DNA from: Gardnerella swidsinskii
Lineage (GTDB): Bacteria; Actinomycetota; Actinomycetes; Actinomycetales; Bifidobacteriaceae
Reading direction: 5' to 3'
DNA: 64,000 bases
NCBI RefSeq assembly: GCF_003397705.1
Contig: NZ_QJVB01000002.1
Span: 310,001 to 374,000, forward strand
Position numbers and translations under genes: made by a program. The first letter of the stretch is position 1. Each line of letters opens with the position of its first letter. This document shows, one piece after another, positions 19,365 to 27,326 of the stretch. The notes under the pieces are model-generated. The model had not been told where the DNA came from. It searched no databases and worked only from the letters and a program-made list of their open reading frames with translations.

Positions 19365-19507
19365 CCCCGCTTATTCGTTATTAACGCAGTCTACTTACTG
19401 CACTAGTAACGCATGACCGTTGTTTTCTCAGCCTGCTGACTGAGTTAGTAACAGTGTTTGGGTGATTACCGTTACTTTCTCAGTTAGATAACTGAGTTAG
19501 TAACGGT
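19325..19507. repeat. Cluster of four related hairpin repeats with 8-nt loops
   Basis: Four inverted repeats follow one another: 19325-19358, 19376-19411, 19417-19454 and 19468-19507. Each has arms of 13-16 nt and an exactly 8-nt loop of unrelated sequence. The first two close with GCAG/CTGC and the last two with CTCAG/CTGAG; all 3' arms contain TAGTAAC. Units 1 and 3, and units 2 and 4, are spaced 92 bp apart. Related units occur at 50881-50968. No T-runs follow the arms, so they are not terminators. The rest of 19069-19735 shows no convincing intact gene. Confidence 0.75.
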
Positions 19508-19711
19508 GCTGAAGCTATGGTTTATGCACAGAATATTCATCAGCTTAGCTTTACACACTTTTGAGCCTATAATCCTACACATACATTCCTAGAAGACATT
19601 TTTTAGAAAACGCACACATACGTAAAGTGAAAATATTTTCAACTACGCTACCCACTAATTATATCAATATATTACTTTTTCAAATCTTTTAACAAAACTT
19701 AAAAAAATCAC

Positions 19712-19741
19712 TTGTTTTCTATTTCTTAAAAATGATATATT
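19712..19741 (+). promoter_or_regulatory. Predicted tracrRNA promoter
   Basis: TTGTTT (19712-19717) and TATATT (19736-19741) are separated by 18 bp, with TG one base before the -10 (extended -10, TGATATATT). The predicted start is near 19747. That would leave the first five antirepeat bases (TAGAA at 19741-19745) untranscribed, so a start a few bases earlier from another promoter is also possible. Confidence 0.45.
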
Positions 19742-19845
19742 AGAAATGCTAATTTTCAATAAGACTGGACTTGTTATCCAGTTTGATTGCTCAGCAGTTT
19801 TGATGATTATCACTGCAGGGGAAGCTTTCCAGCTTCCCCGTTTTT
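19741..19845 (+). ncRNA. tracrRNA of the type II-C CRISPR system
   Basis: Starting at 19741, TAGAA, a 2-nt bulge (AT), then GCTAATTTTCAAT form an antirepeat. It pairs with repeat positions 1-13 (GTTGAAAATTAGC, one G-U pair) and 14-18 (TTCTA). Downstream are ACTGGA/TCCAGT, a second stem GCAGT/ACTGC, and a 9-bp terminator stem GGGGAAGCT/AGCTTCCCC at 19818-19839 followed by GTTTTT. The tracrRNA would guide RNase III processing and Cas9 loading. It is transcribed in the same direction as the array and ends 8 bp before the first repeat. The exact 5' end is uncertain. Confidence 0.85.
19818..19845 (+). terminator. Rho-independent terminator of tracrRNA
   Basis: A perfect 9-bp stem (GGGGAAGCT, loop TTCC, AGCTTCCCC) is followed by GTTTTT. 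As in other type II systems this is also likely the final tracrRNA stem-loop. Confidence 0.85.
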
Positions 19846-19853
19846 ATTTATTA

Positions 19854-20338
19854 GTTGAAAATTAGCTTCTACCATTCTTGATATAATTGCATCGACTACA
19901 CTCTCCGGATGCTTCAAGTTGAAAATTAGCTTCTACCATTCTTGATATAATTGTTCCGTCGTTGCATTTTACGACTCATAGGGTTGAAAATTAGCTTCTA
20001 CCATTCTTGATATAATTGTTTTACCATTTTTAACACCGTTATTTATGTTGAAAATTAGCTTCTACCATTCTTGATATAATTGAATGCCGCGCTGATACCA
20101 TGATATGTCAGTTGAAAATTAGCTTCTACCATTCTTGATATAATTGGTTTTTACCGTCGCCATCCCAGCAGATGGTTGAAAATTAGCTTCTACCATTCTT
20201 GATATAATTGTCTTAGCTCTAAAATCGTACTCACTCATGTTGAAAATTAGCTTCTACCATTCTTGATATAATTGTTTAGGAAGACGAACAGCAATATTAA
20301 TAGTTGAAAATTAGCTTCTACCATTCTTGATATAATTG
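19854..20338 (+). CRISPR. CRISPR array, 8 repeats of 36 bp and 7 spacers
   Basis: Eight identical 36-bp repeats begin GTTGAAAATTAG and end GATATAATTG. They start at 19854, 19918, 19983, 20047, 20111, 20175, 20239 and 20303. Spacers are 28 bp, except the second, which is 29 bp. Pairing with the tracrRNA antirepeat shows the functional crRNA strand is plus, convergent with the cas genes. Repeat positions 26-34 read TGATATAAT, a perfect extended -10 promoter element, so each repeat can start transcription into the next spacer, as described for type II-C arrays of Neisseria and Campylobacter. No spacer match to the rest of the window was noticed by eye. Confidence 0.98.
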
Positions 20339-20340
20339 GT

Positions 20341-20369
20341 ATATCGTCAAGAATGGTAGAATTTCAACT
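20341..20369 (-). repeat. Degenerate inverted CRISPR repeat at the array end
   Basis: Read on the minus strand the segment is GTTGAAATTCTACC followed by ATTCTTGACGATATAC. It matches the repeat but lacks 6 nt (ATTAGC) and has an altered end. With the last array repeat it can form a hairpin with 15 perfect pairs (TTCTACCATTCTTGA) plus 7 more (GTTGAAA/TTTCAAC). It sits between the array and the cas2 stop. Confidence 0.8.
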
Positions 20370-20375
20370 ATTATA

Positions 20376-20398
20376 AAGCTTTTTACGATTAAAAAAGC
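20376..20398. terminator. A/T-rich hairpin between array and cas2
   Basis: AAGCTTTTT and AAAAAAGC flank ACGATT, giving a short stem that overlaps the cas2 stop codon. It could stop the converging cas and array transcripts. The stem is weak and the call tentative. Confidence 0.35.
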
Positions 20399-20721
20399 AT
20401 AGCGATATCTGGGGTTTCTTCTTTCTTTTCTTGCCTGGCATTGTAATAACGTTGCGCAGATGACCATTGATGATCACTGACATGTAAAATGCGTATAGAT
20501 CCACGCGGCGGAAGATTATCCTTAATTATTTTTACTGAAGTTCTATTTCCTGTTTGAGTGGGACTATAACGAACATATACAGAAAATTGCACCATTGCAT
20601 ATCCCATATCAAGCAGCATATTGCGAAATACAGTTGCAGCATGACGCTCCACTTTTGTTTTCACTGGTAAATCAAACATTACTAAACACCACATGCCACC
20701 ACTGTCCTCATCGACTTTCAT
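20389..20721 (-). CDS. cas2: CRISPR adaptation endonuclease Cas2
   Basis: Cas2 dimers bridge two Cas1 dimers in the spacer integrase. The 110-residue protein starts MKVDEDSGGMWCLVMFDLPVKT in pieces; Asp17 at the end of the first strand (VMFDLPV) is the conserved acidic residue. The 'QFSVYVRYSP' and 'GSIRILHVSDHQW' segments fit the ferredoxin-like fold of type II Cas2. The ATG overlaps the cas1 stop by 4 bp (ATGA), so the two are translationally coupled. Confidence 0.94.
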   Translation of the reverse strand: MKVDEDSGGMWCLVMFDLPVKTKVERHAATVFRNMLLDMGYAMVQFSVYVRYSPTQTGNRTSVKIIKDNLPPRGSIRILHVSDHQWSSAQRYYNARQEKKEETPDIAMLF

Positions 20722-21626
20722 AATCCACTCCTTACGAATTGTGGTACTTGAAATTCTTCCACGCCTTTTTCCACATAAATACCATATGATTGAGCTAAAT
20801 CAGATAAGGCACTAGGAATCGTATGTCCAGAACCATTAAACTGTTGATTAACACTGTCGATTAAATACTTTTTAACTGCTTTATCATTTGGAGTATCTGA
20901 GAATGATAATTTTGAAACAGCGTAATCAACAGCTGGTCTAAACGGTTCAATTATGTCATCTACTAAGCAGAAATAATTAGTACCATTATGATGATTCATA
21001 CCCATTGTTGGATTAAGACCGGCAGATAGAACTGCACGAATGGAGAAACCACGCAACACCATGTAAGCATAGTCAAGTAAAGCATTCCTATCTTGACCAG
21101 ACCCGGGTTTACGATGAAAATCTTCTTCCTCGGGAAAAATACGTTTCCAATATTCACGAGCAGCTTGACCTTCCCTATTCGTTACATCCCCAGAACGAAC
21201 AGTATTAGATAATCCTCGTAATAATCCACCTCCCTCTTTATTTAATAAATCAAGGCAAGCCGCTTGTCCACGTATTTTCGCGCGAACAATCTGAGCCCAC
21301 GCTGCTTTTCTTCGAGGAACACTCATTGTTGCCTGAGACAATTGACGAACTGTAATTCTCGTAGGAACATTTGTCCACGAATGCATAGCACTGACAGGAA
21401 CGCATCGCCAATCACAGGTCATTACACAAGTACCATATTCAGCACACTGATGAAGAAGACCTGCAGAACAATTACAATGCAAACCAATAAGCAATATTGC
21501 CGTTTCAGCTAGCGGAATTTCGACTTTCTGCTCTAATGCATGATCACACACTAAAATCCTACCGCGAATATACCGTAATTCACCTTGCAAATTAGTACAA
21601 TCAATCACACGCCAAGCATTCTGCAT
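20718..21626 (-). CDS. cas1: CRISPR integrase Cas1 (type II)
   Basis: Cas1 inserts new spacers into the array. The frame opens at 21707 inside cas9, but the ATG at 21626 (MQNAWRVIDC) is preceded by AGAGGAATT and lies 8 bp after the cas9 stop, giving 302 residues. The metal-binding triad is visible: Glu152 (NREGQAAREYW), His212 (GLNPTMGMNHHNG) and Glu227 (LVDDIIEPFRP). This is the type II-A/C Cas1 form. It has several extra cysteines (51, 53, 61, 67, 71, 75) whose meaning is unknown. Confidence 0.95.
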   Translation of the reverse strand: MQNAWRVIDCTNLQGELRYIRGRILVCDHALEQKVEIPLAETAILLIGLHCNCSAGLLHQCAEYGTCVMTCDWRCVPVSAMHSWTNVPTRITVRQLSQATMSVPRRKAAWAQIVRAKIRGQAACLDLLNKEGGGLLRGLSNTVRSGDVTNREGQAAREYWKRIFPEEEDFHRKPGSGQDRNALLDYAYMVLRGFSIRAVLSAGLNPTMGMNHHNGTNYFCLVDDIIEPFRPAVDYAVSKLSFSDTPNDKAVKKYLIDSVNQQFNGSGHTIPSALSDLAQSYGIYVEKGVEEFQVPQFVRSGL

Positions 21627-21633
21627 AATTCCT

Positions 21634-24600
21634 CTATTCTCTATTTTCTCCAGTATCCCAACTCCAAGAAATAGGTAAATGAGAACGCGATGCCCAACGA
21701 GGCTCACCTAACGCATTACGTCGAATAGTCGCTGCTTTATACTGATCCAATACATTAACCGAAACACGCCAACCTTTATCAACTAGAATCTTATCAATAG
21801 ATTTTTCATAAGAAGCATAATCGAAGTTATTTCGCTCGCAATTCGAATACAACTTGTCAATTCCTTCAGAAGAAATCATCGATGGTTTAAGTATCAAAGT
21901 TGTTTTATCATCCGTACCCGCAACCACCCAATGCTTATATGCTGCACAATTTGCTCCTATCTTGTTTAAGAATTCTACAAATTCACCAATATATCCTGAT
22001 AATTTAACATGACTAAAATCAACGATAATCTCATCACCAGGCACAAGATATCCGAGATAATTAGCATTACCTGTTTGCACAGCATGAGCGACTTTCGTAT
22101 CAGCATATCTCATTGAGATAGATTGCTCAGGCAAATCACACGAGAATAAATCTTCATGAATATATCTATGCAAATCATCTTGAAATACACGAATCATTCC
22201 ATAGGATTTTTTAACTTTCCCACTTTTTAACTTTTCAAAGTATTCATAAATGCGTAGATGATGGATAGAATTACCAATCTCTACAGAACCTTCTCGTACG
22301 AAAAGTTGTGCTGCTTTTGATTTGAAAAAAGTAATTGAATCGTCTGCATTTAACTTCTTATCATGCAACAGGATAGTTCTATCTGTATTTTCAGGAAGAC
22401 CATTATTTACATCATAATCAGGATTCCTTGTCAAAGCACAATAAAGTGCAGGAGTAGAAGCACGTCGGATTGTTTCACTGTCGATTTCATCGCCGACGTG
22501 CAACTTTAATAATGCATGTACATCATCTTTGTGAACAGAAGAATTACTGTATCTCAAACGAATAGAATTAACCACAGCAATACGATCAGCTCTCATTTCT
22601 TCATTAAGAAGTTCCAATAACGCATTCATACGAACAGACCAATTAGCATATTGCTGATATCCTTGATCATTCGCCGTTGGATATTCTTTCCAATCAATAC
22701 CACCGGGAACCACTTTATTACCTTGCAATAACTGTGTTTCACGCAGATTGCATTTAATTGCAAGTATTTGAGCTATTCCTGGAGTCATCATTGCAATTAC
22801 TGATGCATCAACTGCATGATGTCGTCTATCAAAACGAGTTTTTCTTCTACCATCAAAGAACTCTAGTTTTCCGTCAATTCCAGACATTCTTCTTGCTATA
22901 GCAGTAAGCGATCCAGCATAAACTCCAACATTTGTTTGAGCTTTATTAGTTATATCGGAAATACCATTGTTTGTTTGATAATTCTGCGAATTATAATACC
23001 AATCAATTCTACGATGCAATTCGTTTGCCATCCATGCAACCGATTCAATAGAGCGATTATCGAACGCTTCATCACCAACTTTTTGTTTCAGGCGAGCTAT
23101 AACTTCTTTTTTGAATTGGCTAGCACCGCGTTTGTCGTATGAGTTAGGAGGGAAAATAAAAGCACGAACCCGATTAATAGCGGAATCTACACTAATATCA
23201 TGATTCTTGCAATATGTAGACTCCTCGCACCAAGTTGCAAAAGGAGTATTACACTTTTGAGCGTTACACGATGAGCAAGTAGCAACTAAATTCTCACGAG
23301 TATTCGTAGAACCTGGTCCCTTACGCGGAACAATATGATCTAGCTCACAAGTATGATAAGTAATCTCAGAGCCACAATACAAACATTGCCCATTCTGACG
23401 TTGAACAGCCTCATAACGACGTATATCTGCATCTGAAATAGAATCACTCGTGCCTAAATGCAAAGAATTCCGCATCATTGCTTTAAGATTTTCTTTACCT
23501 TCTGTTCGTTTATCTAATAATTTCTTATATGAATTCGCCATTTTTTTAGATTGGAATCCAGAACGAACATGTTCAATATTAATACGTTCAGGATTACCCC
23601 AACGATTTTTAGCACTTATAAGGAATCGATGCACAATTTTCAATACTCGATCAACTGAAGGATTACCTGTTGGCTCTGCAATAGGAGCTTCAGATGGGCG
23701 CCAATTATTTGGTAAATTAAATAACTTTTTACGCGCTTCAAATAAATCATCATCAGTTTCAAGCATTTGTTTATTGAGTTTATCTAATGTTTCCAAACTA
23801 TAAGCAGCACGACCATCAGGTAATGAAATATTTTCTAATGCCGCAATTTCTGTTTCATCCATTGAATCAATAAACGCTATTACTGAACCGTACTTATCTT
23901 GATATTCAGGATTATCATGAATTGCTTCTATGTCTACCGTGTTGCTCAATATCTCAATAAAAGCTTCTTTATCTTCTTGCGTACGATTAGCAGCTAACCA
24001 CCAAGTAATCAACGATTGCTTTAAAGATTTAGCATTCGCATAAAGAATAGCTAACTCACTATTCAACATTGGAGGACGATTACCAACAGATTCTCCATCT
24101 TCTATTTGCGATCCTACTCCACGCAACTTATAGCGTTCAATTCCGAGGCAATCAGCTACATCAATCCAAGTATATAATGGCGCTTCAGCGCTTTTCTCTT
24201 TTGAAGACTCATCAGTCGAAGTTGTTAATAATTTATAAACACTTTGCTTTTCTTCTATTGTTAAACAACGCTCTTTTGAATTTTCTCTTATGCGCAGATT
24301 AGAAATAGTAGATATGATTCGATATTTCTGAAACGCTAACGATGCCTTTAGTGCACGCTTACCCTTTCCTGTTATAGCATCCTTGCCAACACGATTTTCT
24401 GCAGATCCACGCGGAGATTTCGCATAAAAAACAGCATTAATAATCTGCTCTCTAACATACTTGTTATCAATATGTTGCACATTGAAAATATTGAGAATCT
24501 CAAGCATGTTATCACTTTGCATTAGCTTACGTGGTAAAACAGGATCTAATGAGTTTGGATGATTTTTCCTTCTATCGTCCGTAGTTATACGTAAGCGACG

Positions 24601-25194
24601 CGAGGCTTTACCTTGTTGTGATAAAAGATAATCACGCACTAATTGCGCAGGCGTAGAACCTTCACAACTTACTCCCGGCGCAAACTTTTCAATATTTTTT
24701 AGCAACTCATTGTAAAATTCAGAATACTCAGTCTCTTGTGTCATTGATTTTATTGACTGATAAGGATTGCGCCAACCACGATGTCTAGCAATATGACGAA
24801 TTGCAACGCTTAACATTTGTTTACGTTGTTTTTCATCCGCAATATATTCATCAGCAAGTTTTGCACGAAAAATCCATGGAGTAAACGAATCAGAAAAATC
24901 TAAATCCTTGTTTTCAACAACAGGAAAACCCAATGAATGCAATAGAAAATCAAGTTTCTGCAAACGACGTCTGCGCTGACGATACAGCCTGCGCACGCGC
25001 CGCGCGACACCAGAAATTGCTTTACGCGTATCAGATTCTTTTGCCCCATTTGGATCAATACCAGCATCATGAATAACACTCATTGCTTTAAGTATTCTTA
25101 TAGGTTCACCATTATTATCCAAACGAATCGCAGCAAGACCTACTGAATTTAAACCGACGTCAATGCCGATAGCATAAGAAATATTACCTTCCAT
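21634..25194 (-). CDS. cas9: CRISPR effector nuclease Cas9 (type II-C)
   Basis: The open frame begins with TTG at 25212; ATGs follow at 25206 and 25194. None has a clear ribosome site. I take 25194 (MEGNISYAIGIDVG, 1186 residues). RuvC-I has catalytic Asp12 (IGIDVGLNSVGLAAI). An Arg-rich bridge helix (RRVRRLYRQRRRRLQK) follows. RuvC-II has Glu in INIEHVRSG. The HNH domain has CLYCG, ELDHIVPR with His620 and RENLV, with CSSC suggesting a zinc site. RuvC-III has HHAVDASVIAMM with Asp796. All catalytic residues are present. The length, and the presence of only cas1 and cas2 beside it with no csn2 or cas4, indicate type II-C of the actinobacterial kind. Confidence 0.96.
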   Translation of the reverse strand: MEGNISYAIGIDVGLNSVGLAAIRLDNNGEPIRILKAMSVIHDAGIDPNGAKESDTRKAISGVARRVRRLYRQRRRRLQKLDFLLHSLGFPVVENKDLDFSDSFTPWIFRAKLADEYIADEKQRKQMLSVAIRHIARHRGWRNPYQSIKSMTQETEYSEFYNELLKNIEKFAPGVSCEGSTPAQLVRDYLLSQQGKASRRLRITTDDRRKNHPNSLDPVLPRKLMQSDNMLEILNIFNVQHIDNKYVREQIINAVFYAKSPRGSAENRVGKDAITGKGKRALKASLAFQKYRIISTISNLRIRENSKERCLTIEEKQSVYKLLTTSTDESSKEKSAEAPLYTWIDVADCLGIERYKLRGVGSQIEDGESVGNRPPMLNSELAILYANAKSLKQSLITWWLAANRTQEDKEAFIEILSNTVDIEAIHDNPEYQDKYGSVIAFIDSMDETEIAALENISLPDGRAAYSLETLDKLNKQMLETDDDLFEARKKLFNLPNNWRPSEAPIAEPTGNPSVDRVLKIVHRFLISAKNRWGNPERINIEHVRSGFQSKKMANSYKKLLDKRTEGKENLKAMMRNSLHLGTSDSISDADIRRYEAVQRQNGQCLYCGSEITYHTCELDHIVPRKGPGSTNTRENLVATCSSCNAQKCNTPFATWCEESTYCKNHDISVDSAINRVRAFIFPPNSYDKRGASQFKKEVIARLKQKVGDEAFDNRSIESVAWMANELHRRIDWYYNSQNYQTNNGISDITNKAQTNVGVYAGSLTAIARRMSGIDGKLEFFDGRRKTRFDRRHHAVDASVIAMMTPGIAQILAIKCNLRETQLLQGNKVVPGGIDWKEYPTANDQGYQQYANWSVRMNALLELLNEEMRADRIAVVNSIRLRYSNSSVHKDDVHALLKLHVGDEIDSETIRRASTPALYCALTRNPDYDVNNGLPENTDRTILLHDKKLNADDSITFFKSKAAQLFVREGSVEIGNSIHHLRIYEYFEKLKSGKVKKSYGMIRVFQDDLHRYIHEDLFSCDLPEQSISMRYADTKVAHAVQTGNANYLGYLVPGDEIIVDFSHVKLSGYIGEFVEFLNKIGANCAAYKHWVVAGTDDKTTLILKPSMISSEGIDKLYSNCERNNFDYASYEKSIDKILVDKGWRVSVNVLDQYKAATIRRNALGEPRWASRSHLPISWSWDTGENRE

Positions 25195-25213
25195 ATACAG
25201 AATCATAAGCAAT

Positions 25214-25263
25214 TATTTGTATAAATAAAATAACTATCTATTTGTATAAATAAAATAACTATC
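25214..25263. repeat. Perfect 25-bp tandem duplication in the cas9 upstream region
   Basis: Two identical 25-bp units (25214-25238 and 25239-25263), each starting TATTTGTATAAATAAAAT, lie 20 bp upstream of the preferred cas9 start. Each contains TATACA and TATTT-type hexamers on the minus strand, so the duplication copies possible promoter or operator elements. Confidence 0.85.
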
Positions 25264-25325
25264 TATAAATTTTCATGTAATAAATATCTATAACATAGAA
25301 TGAGCTTAATCACGAGAATGCCAAA

Positions 25326-26473
25326 CTAACGGCGTTGCTCTAAATGTAGACTTGTTTTGCTACGCGCAATATGCTTCACGTGCAAACTATTTTTAGAAAT
25401 CAGCCTTCGTCTTAAGAAAATCCAAGCTACCGCTGCAATTGCGCACAAAACAAGCACGCTTAAAACCGCAGAAATAATCACAATAAATTTATACGTTGAA
25501 GCATTTTTCTTCATAGCTTTCGCTAACTTTTTATGATGCTTATGCTTCAAATGCTTCTTTTTAGCCAAAGCTTTTTTCTTCTTAGCTTCCTCGTCTTTAC
25601 GCTTCTGCTCTTCCTTCTTCTTTCGCTCCTCTTCAGCACGCTTTTTTGCTCTTCGGGAGATTCTGGGCCAATCTTTCCATCCGGATAATCAATATCACCG
25701 TTATATTCCGATAGTGTCAACGCTCCAACAACACCATAAGGGCCGCCCGAAGCCTCTCCGTAATCGAAAGAAATATTGCTAGGATTCAAAATCTGATACA
25801 AATGTCCATTATCTTCGTTAAAACTTCCGCCGGTTGCACGCAAAGCCGACTCTTCATCTTGAATCCACAATTGCATAGAACCAGCAAGATCCACACCCCA
25901 ACTTAAATTTTCACCTCACGCCTTTCGGCCAGTGTAATCAGGCTCGCTCACACCATCTGGGCCAAAATGGCCAAACTGCTCATGCTGAGCGGTTTCTTGC
26001 GCGCGACGGAAAGCATCATCTTCATTTGCAGAATCGTACTGAATATTATTAACATACGCTTCTTTAGTAAGACCGTAGCGGCTCACGTAATCTTGCAAAG
26101 GAGCGCCATTAAAATACGTGCTGCAATCATCGTAAAGCCTAGATCTTGCGTTTCGAATAGAAGAAAGAACGTAACGCGCTACATTACTTGACTGAATAAA
26201 AGCTGCAGCAGAAGCAGAATTAGTTGTTTGAATTATTGGATTTTGATGATATTCGTGATGATATTCGCGATTATACGCCTGATGATACGCCTGATGATAC
26301 GCATTAGAATTTTCTAAAGTAAAATCAGCAAAATTTTGCGATATTGCGCATGCAGCTAGGCATACAGCAGAAATAACAAGGATACTAACCCAACTTATGC
26401 GCATATTAGATTTATGCTTCGCATATTGCTGATTACTTCCCACCATAAATATCTTCTTCACTACATTCAACAT
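25326..26473 (-). pseudogene. Broken CAP/SCP-domain surface protein gene
   Basis: Three consecutive minus-strand pieces join into one product. Piece 1 (26473-25916) has an N-terminal hydrophobic signal (WVSILVISAVCLAAC) and the first half of a CAP/SCP domain ('SSNVARYVLSSIRNARSRL'). An in-frame TGA at 25918-25916 interrupts it just before GENLSWG, the conserved second CAP motif; piece 2 continues in the same frame. In piece 2 an A6 run (coding strand, plus-strand T6 at 25642-25647) seems one A short. Adding one A restores a Lys/Glu-rich linker leading to piece 3, with a membrane segment (FIVIISAVLSVLVLCAIAAVAWIFL) and a basic tail. Original product: a secreted or membrane-tethered CAP protein. 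Two independent lesions make a real pseudogene likely. Confidence 0.8.
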
Positions 26474-26581
26474 TTTTAATACGTTTGCTCAATACTACCC
26501 TGCAATGAGAAATTATTACGCATGTACAGTTAATTGTTGAGCGTTTACTACATATTTTGCTGTAGTCAAGAGATTAATTAC

Positions 26582-26613
26582 ATTGTGGATAAAACCTAGG
26601 TTTTAACCACAAT
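26582..26613. promoter_or_regulatory. 32-bp palindrome with a DnaA box upstream of ssb
   Basis: ATTGTGGATAAAACC and GGTTTTAACCACAAT form a near-perfect palindrome (one mismatch) with a 2-nt centre. The left arm, read on the minus strand, contains TTATCCACA, a perfect DnaA-box consensus; the right arm has TTAACCACA, one base off. It lies about 150 bp upstream of the ssb start, in a gap (26474-26762) with no other gene. Confidence 0.55.
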
Positions 26614-26762
26614 AGAAAAGTTTGCTGGCAAAGTTGTTGCGCAAAGTTCATAGTTGTTATTACTGCGGCATTTCCTCGTGGCTGCGAAGCTCAGAGGCAA
26701 TGATGGCTCTGTATTTCGGGGCTGAAATGGCTGCAGTCCAATTTGTGAAAGGACTATGAAAT

Positions 26763-27251
26763 ATGGCACAACAACAGTCAACCGTGACTATTAGTGGATA
26801 CGTAGGTGCTGAACCTGTAAGCTTTGGGCGAAGTGAAAATTCTCCGGCTTGTTCGCTACGAATCGCGAGCACGCAATCATATTACCGCAACGACGAGCAG
26901 CAATGGCATGAGCGTCCAACTACTTGGATGACTGTGAAAGCGTATAGGACTTTGGCTTCAAACGTGCTAAAAAGCGTTCATAAAGGCGATGCAATCGTTG
27001 TATACGGCAACTTGAGTACAGAAAACTGGACGAAAGATGGAAACGATTATAATCGCGTAATTTTGGAAGCTTCTGCTATTGGTCACGATTTAAATCGTGG
27101 AACTACACAATTTACAAAGCGAAACGCTGATTCCGCTAAAAATGATCATACGAAAGAAAGTAATCAAGTACAGCAGAAGAACAATGCACAACAAAATAAC
27201 TCTAACGCAAACATTTCGAATGACGAATTTGGAGGCGAAACTGATATTTAA
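26763..27251 (+). CDS. ssb: Single-stranded DNA-binding protein paralog
   Basis: The 162-residue protein has an N-terminal OB-fold (about 5-110) with family segments 'TVTISGYVGAEPVSF', 'RPTTWMTVKAYRTLASNVLKSVHKGDAIVVYG' (in pieces) and 'RVILEASAIGHDL'. A Gln/Asn-rich linker leads to an acidic end, NDEFGGETDI, which lacks the canonical DDDIPF tip that binds SSB partners. It is not between rpsF and rpsR, where the main actinobacterial SSB gene usually sits, so this is likely a second paralog (SsbB type). GAAAGGA precedes the ATG. DnaA-type control is suggested by the upstream palindrome. Confidence 0.88.
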   Translation: MAQQQSTVTISGYVGAEPVSFGRSENSPACSLRIASTQSYYRNDEQQWHERPTTWMTVKAYRTLASNVLKSVHKGDAIVVYGNLSTENWTKDGNDYNRVILEASAIGHDLNRGTTQFTKRNADSAKNDHTKESNQVQQKNNAQQNNSNANISNDEFGGETDI

Positions 27252-27326
27252 GGAAAATAAAATCGCAATTCGAGAAATCCACTAAACTCACACCACAATA
27301 AATTAATATGAATACAATAAAATAAT

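Noticed and set aside
19325-19507. Retron or terminator cluster next to the CRISPR locus
   Set aside because: No reverse transcriptase gene is near and no T-runs follow the hairpins.
25642-25647. Programmed -1 frameshift at the A-run of the CAP gene
   Set aside because: The heptamer in the zero frame (A AAA AGC) is not a good slippery site, no following stem was seen, and a separate in-frame TGA lies upstream. Gene decay or a base error is simpler.
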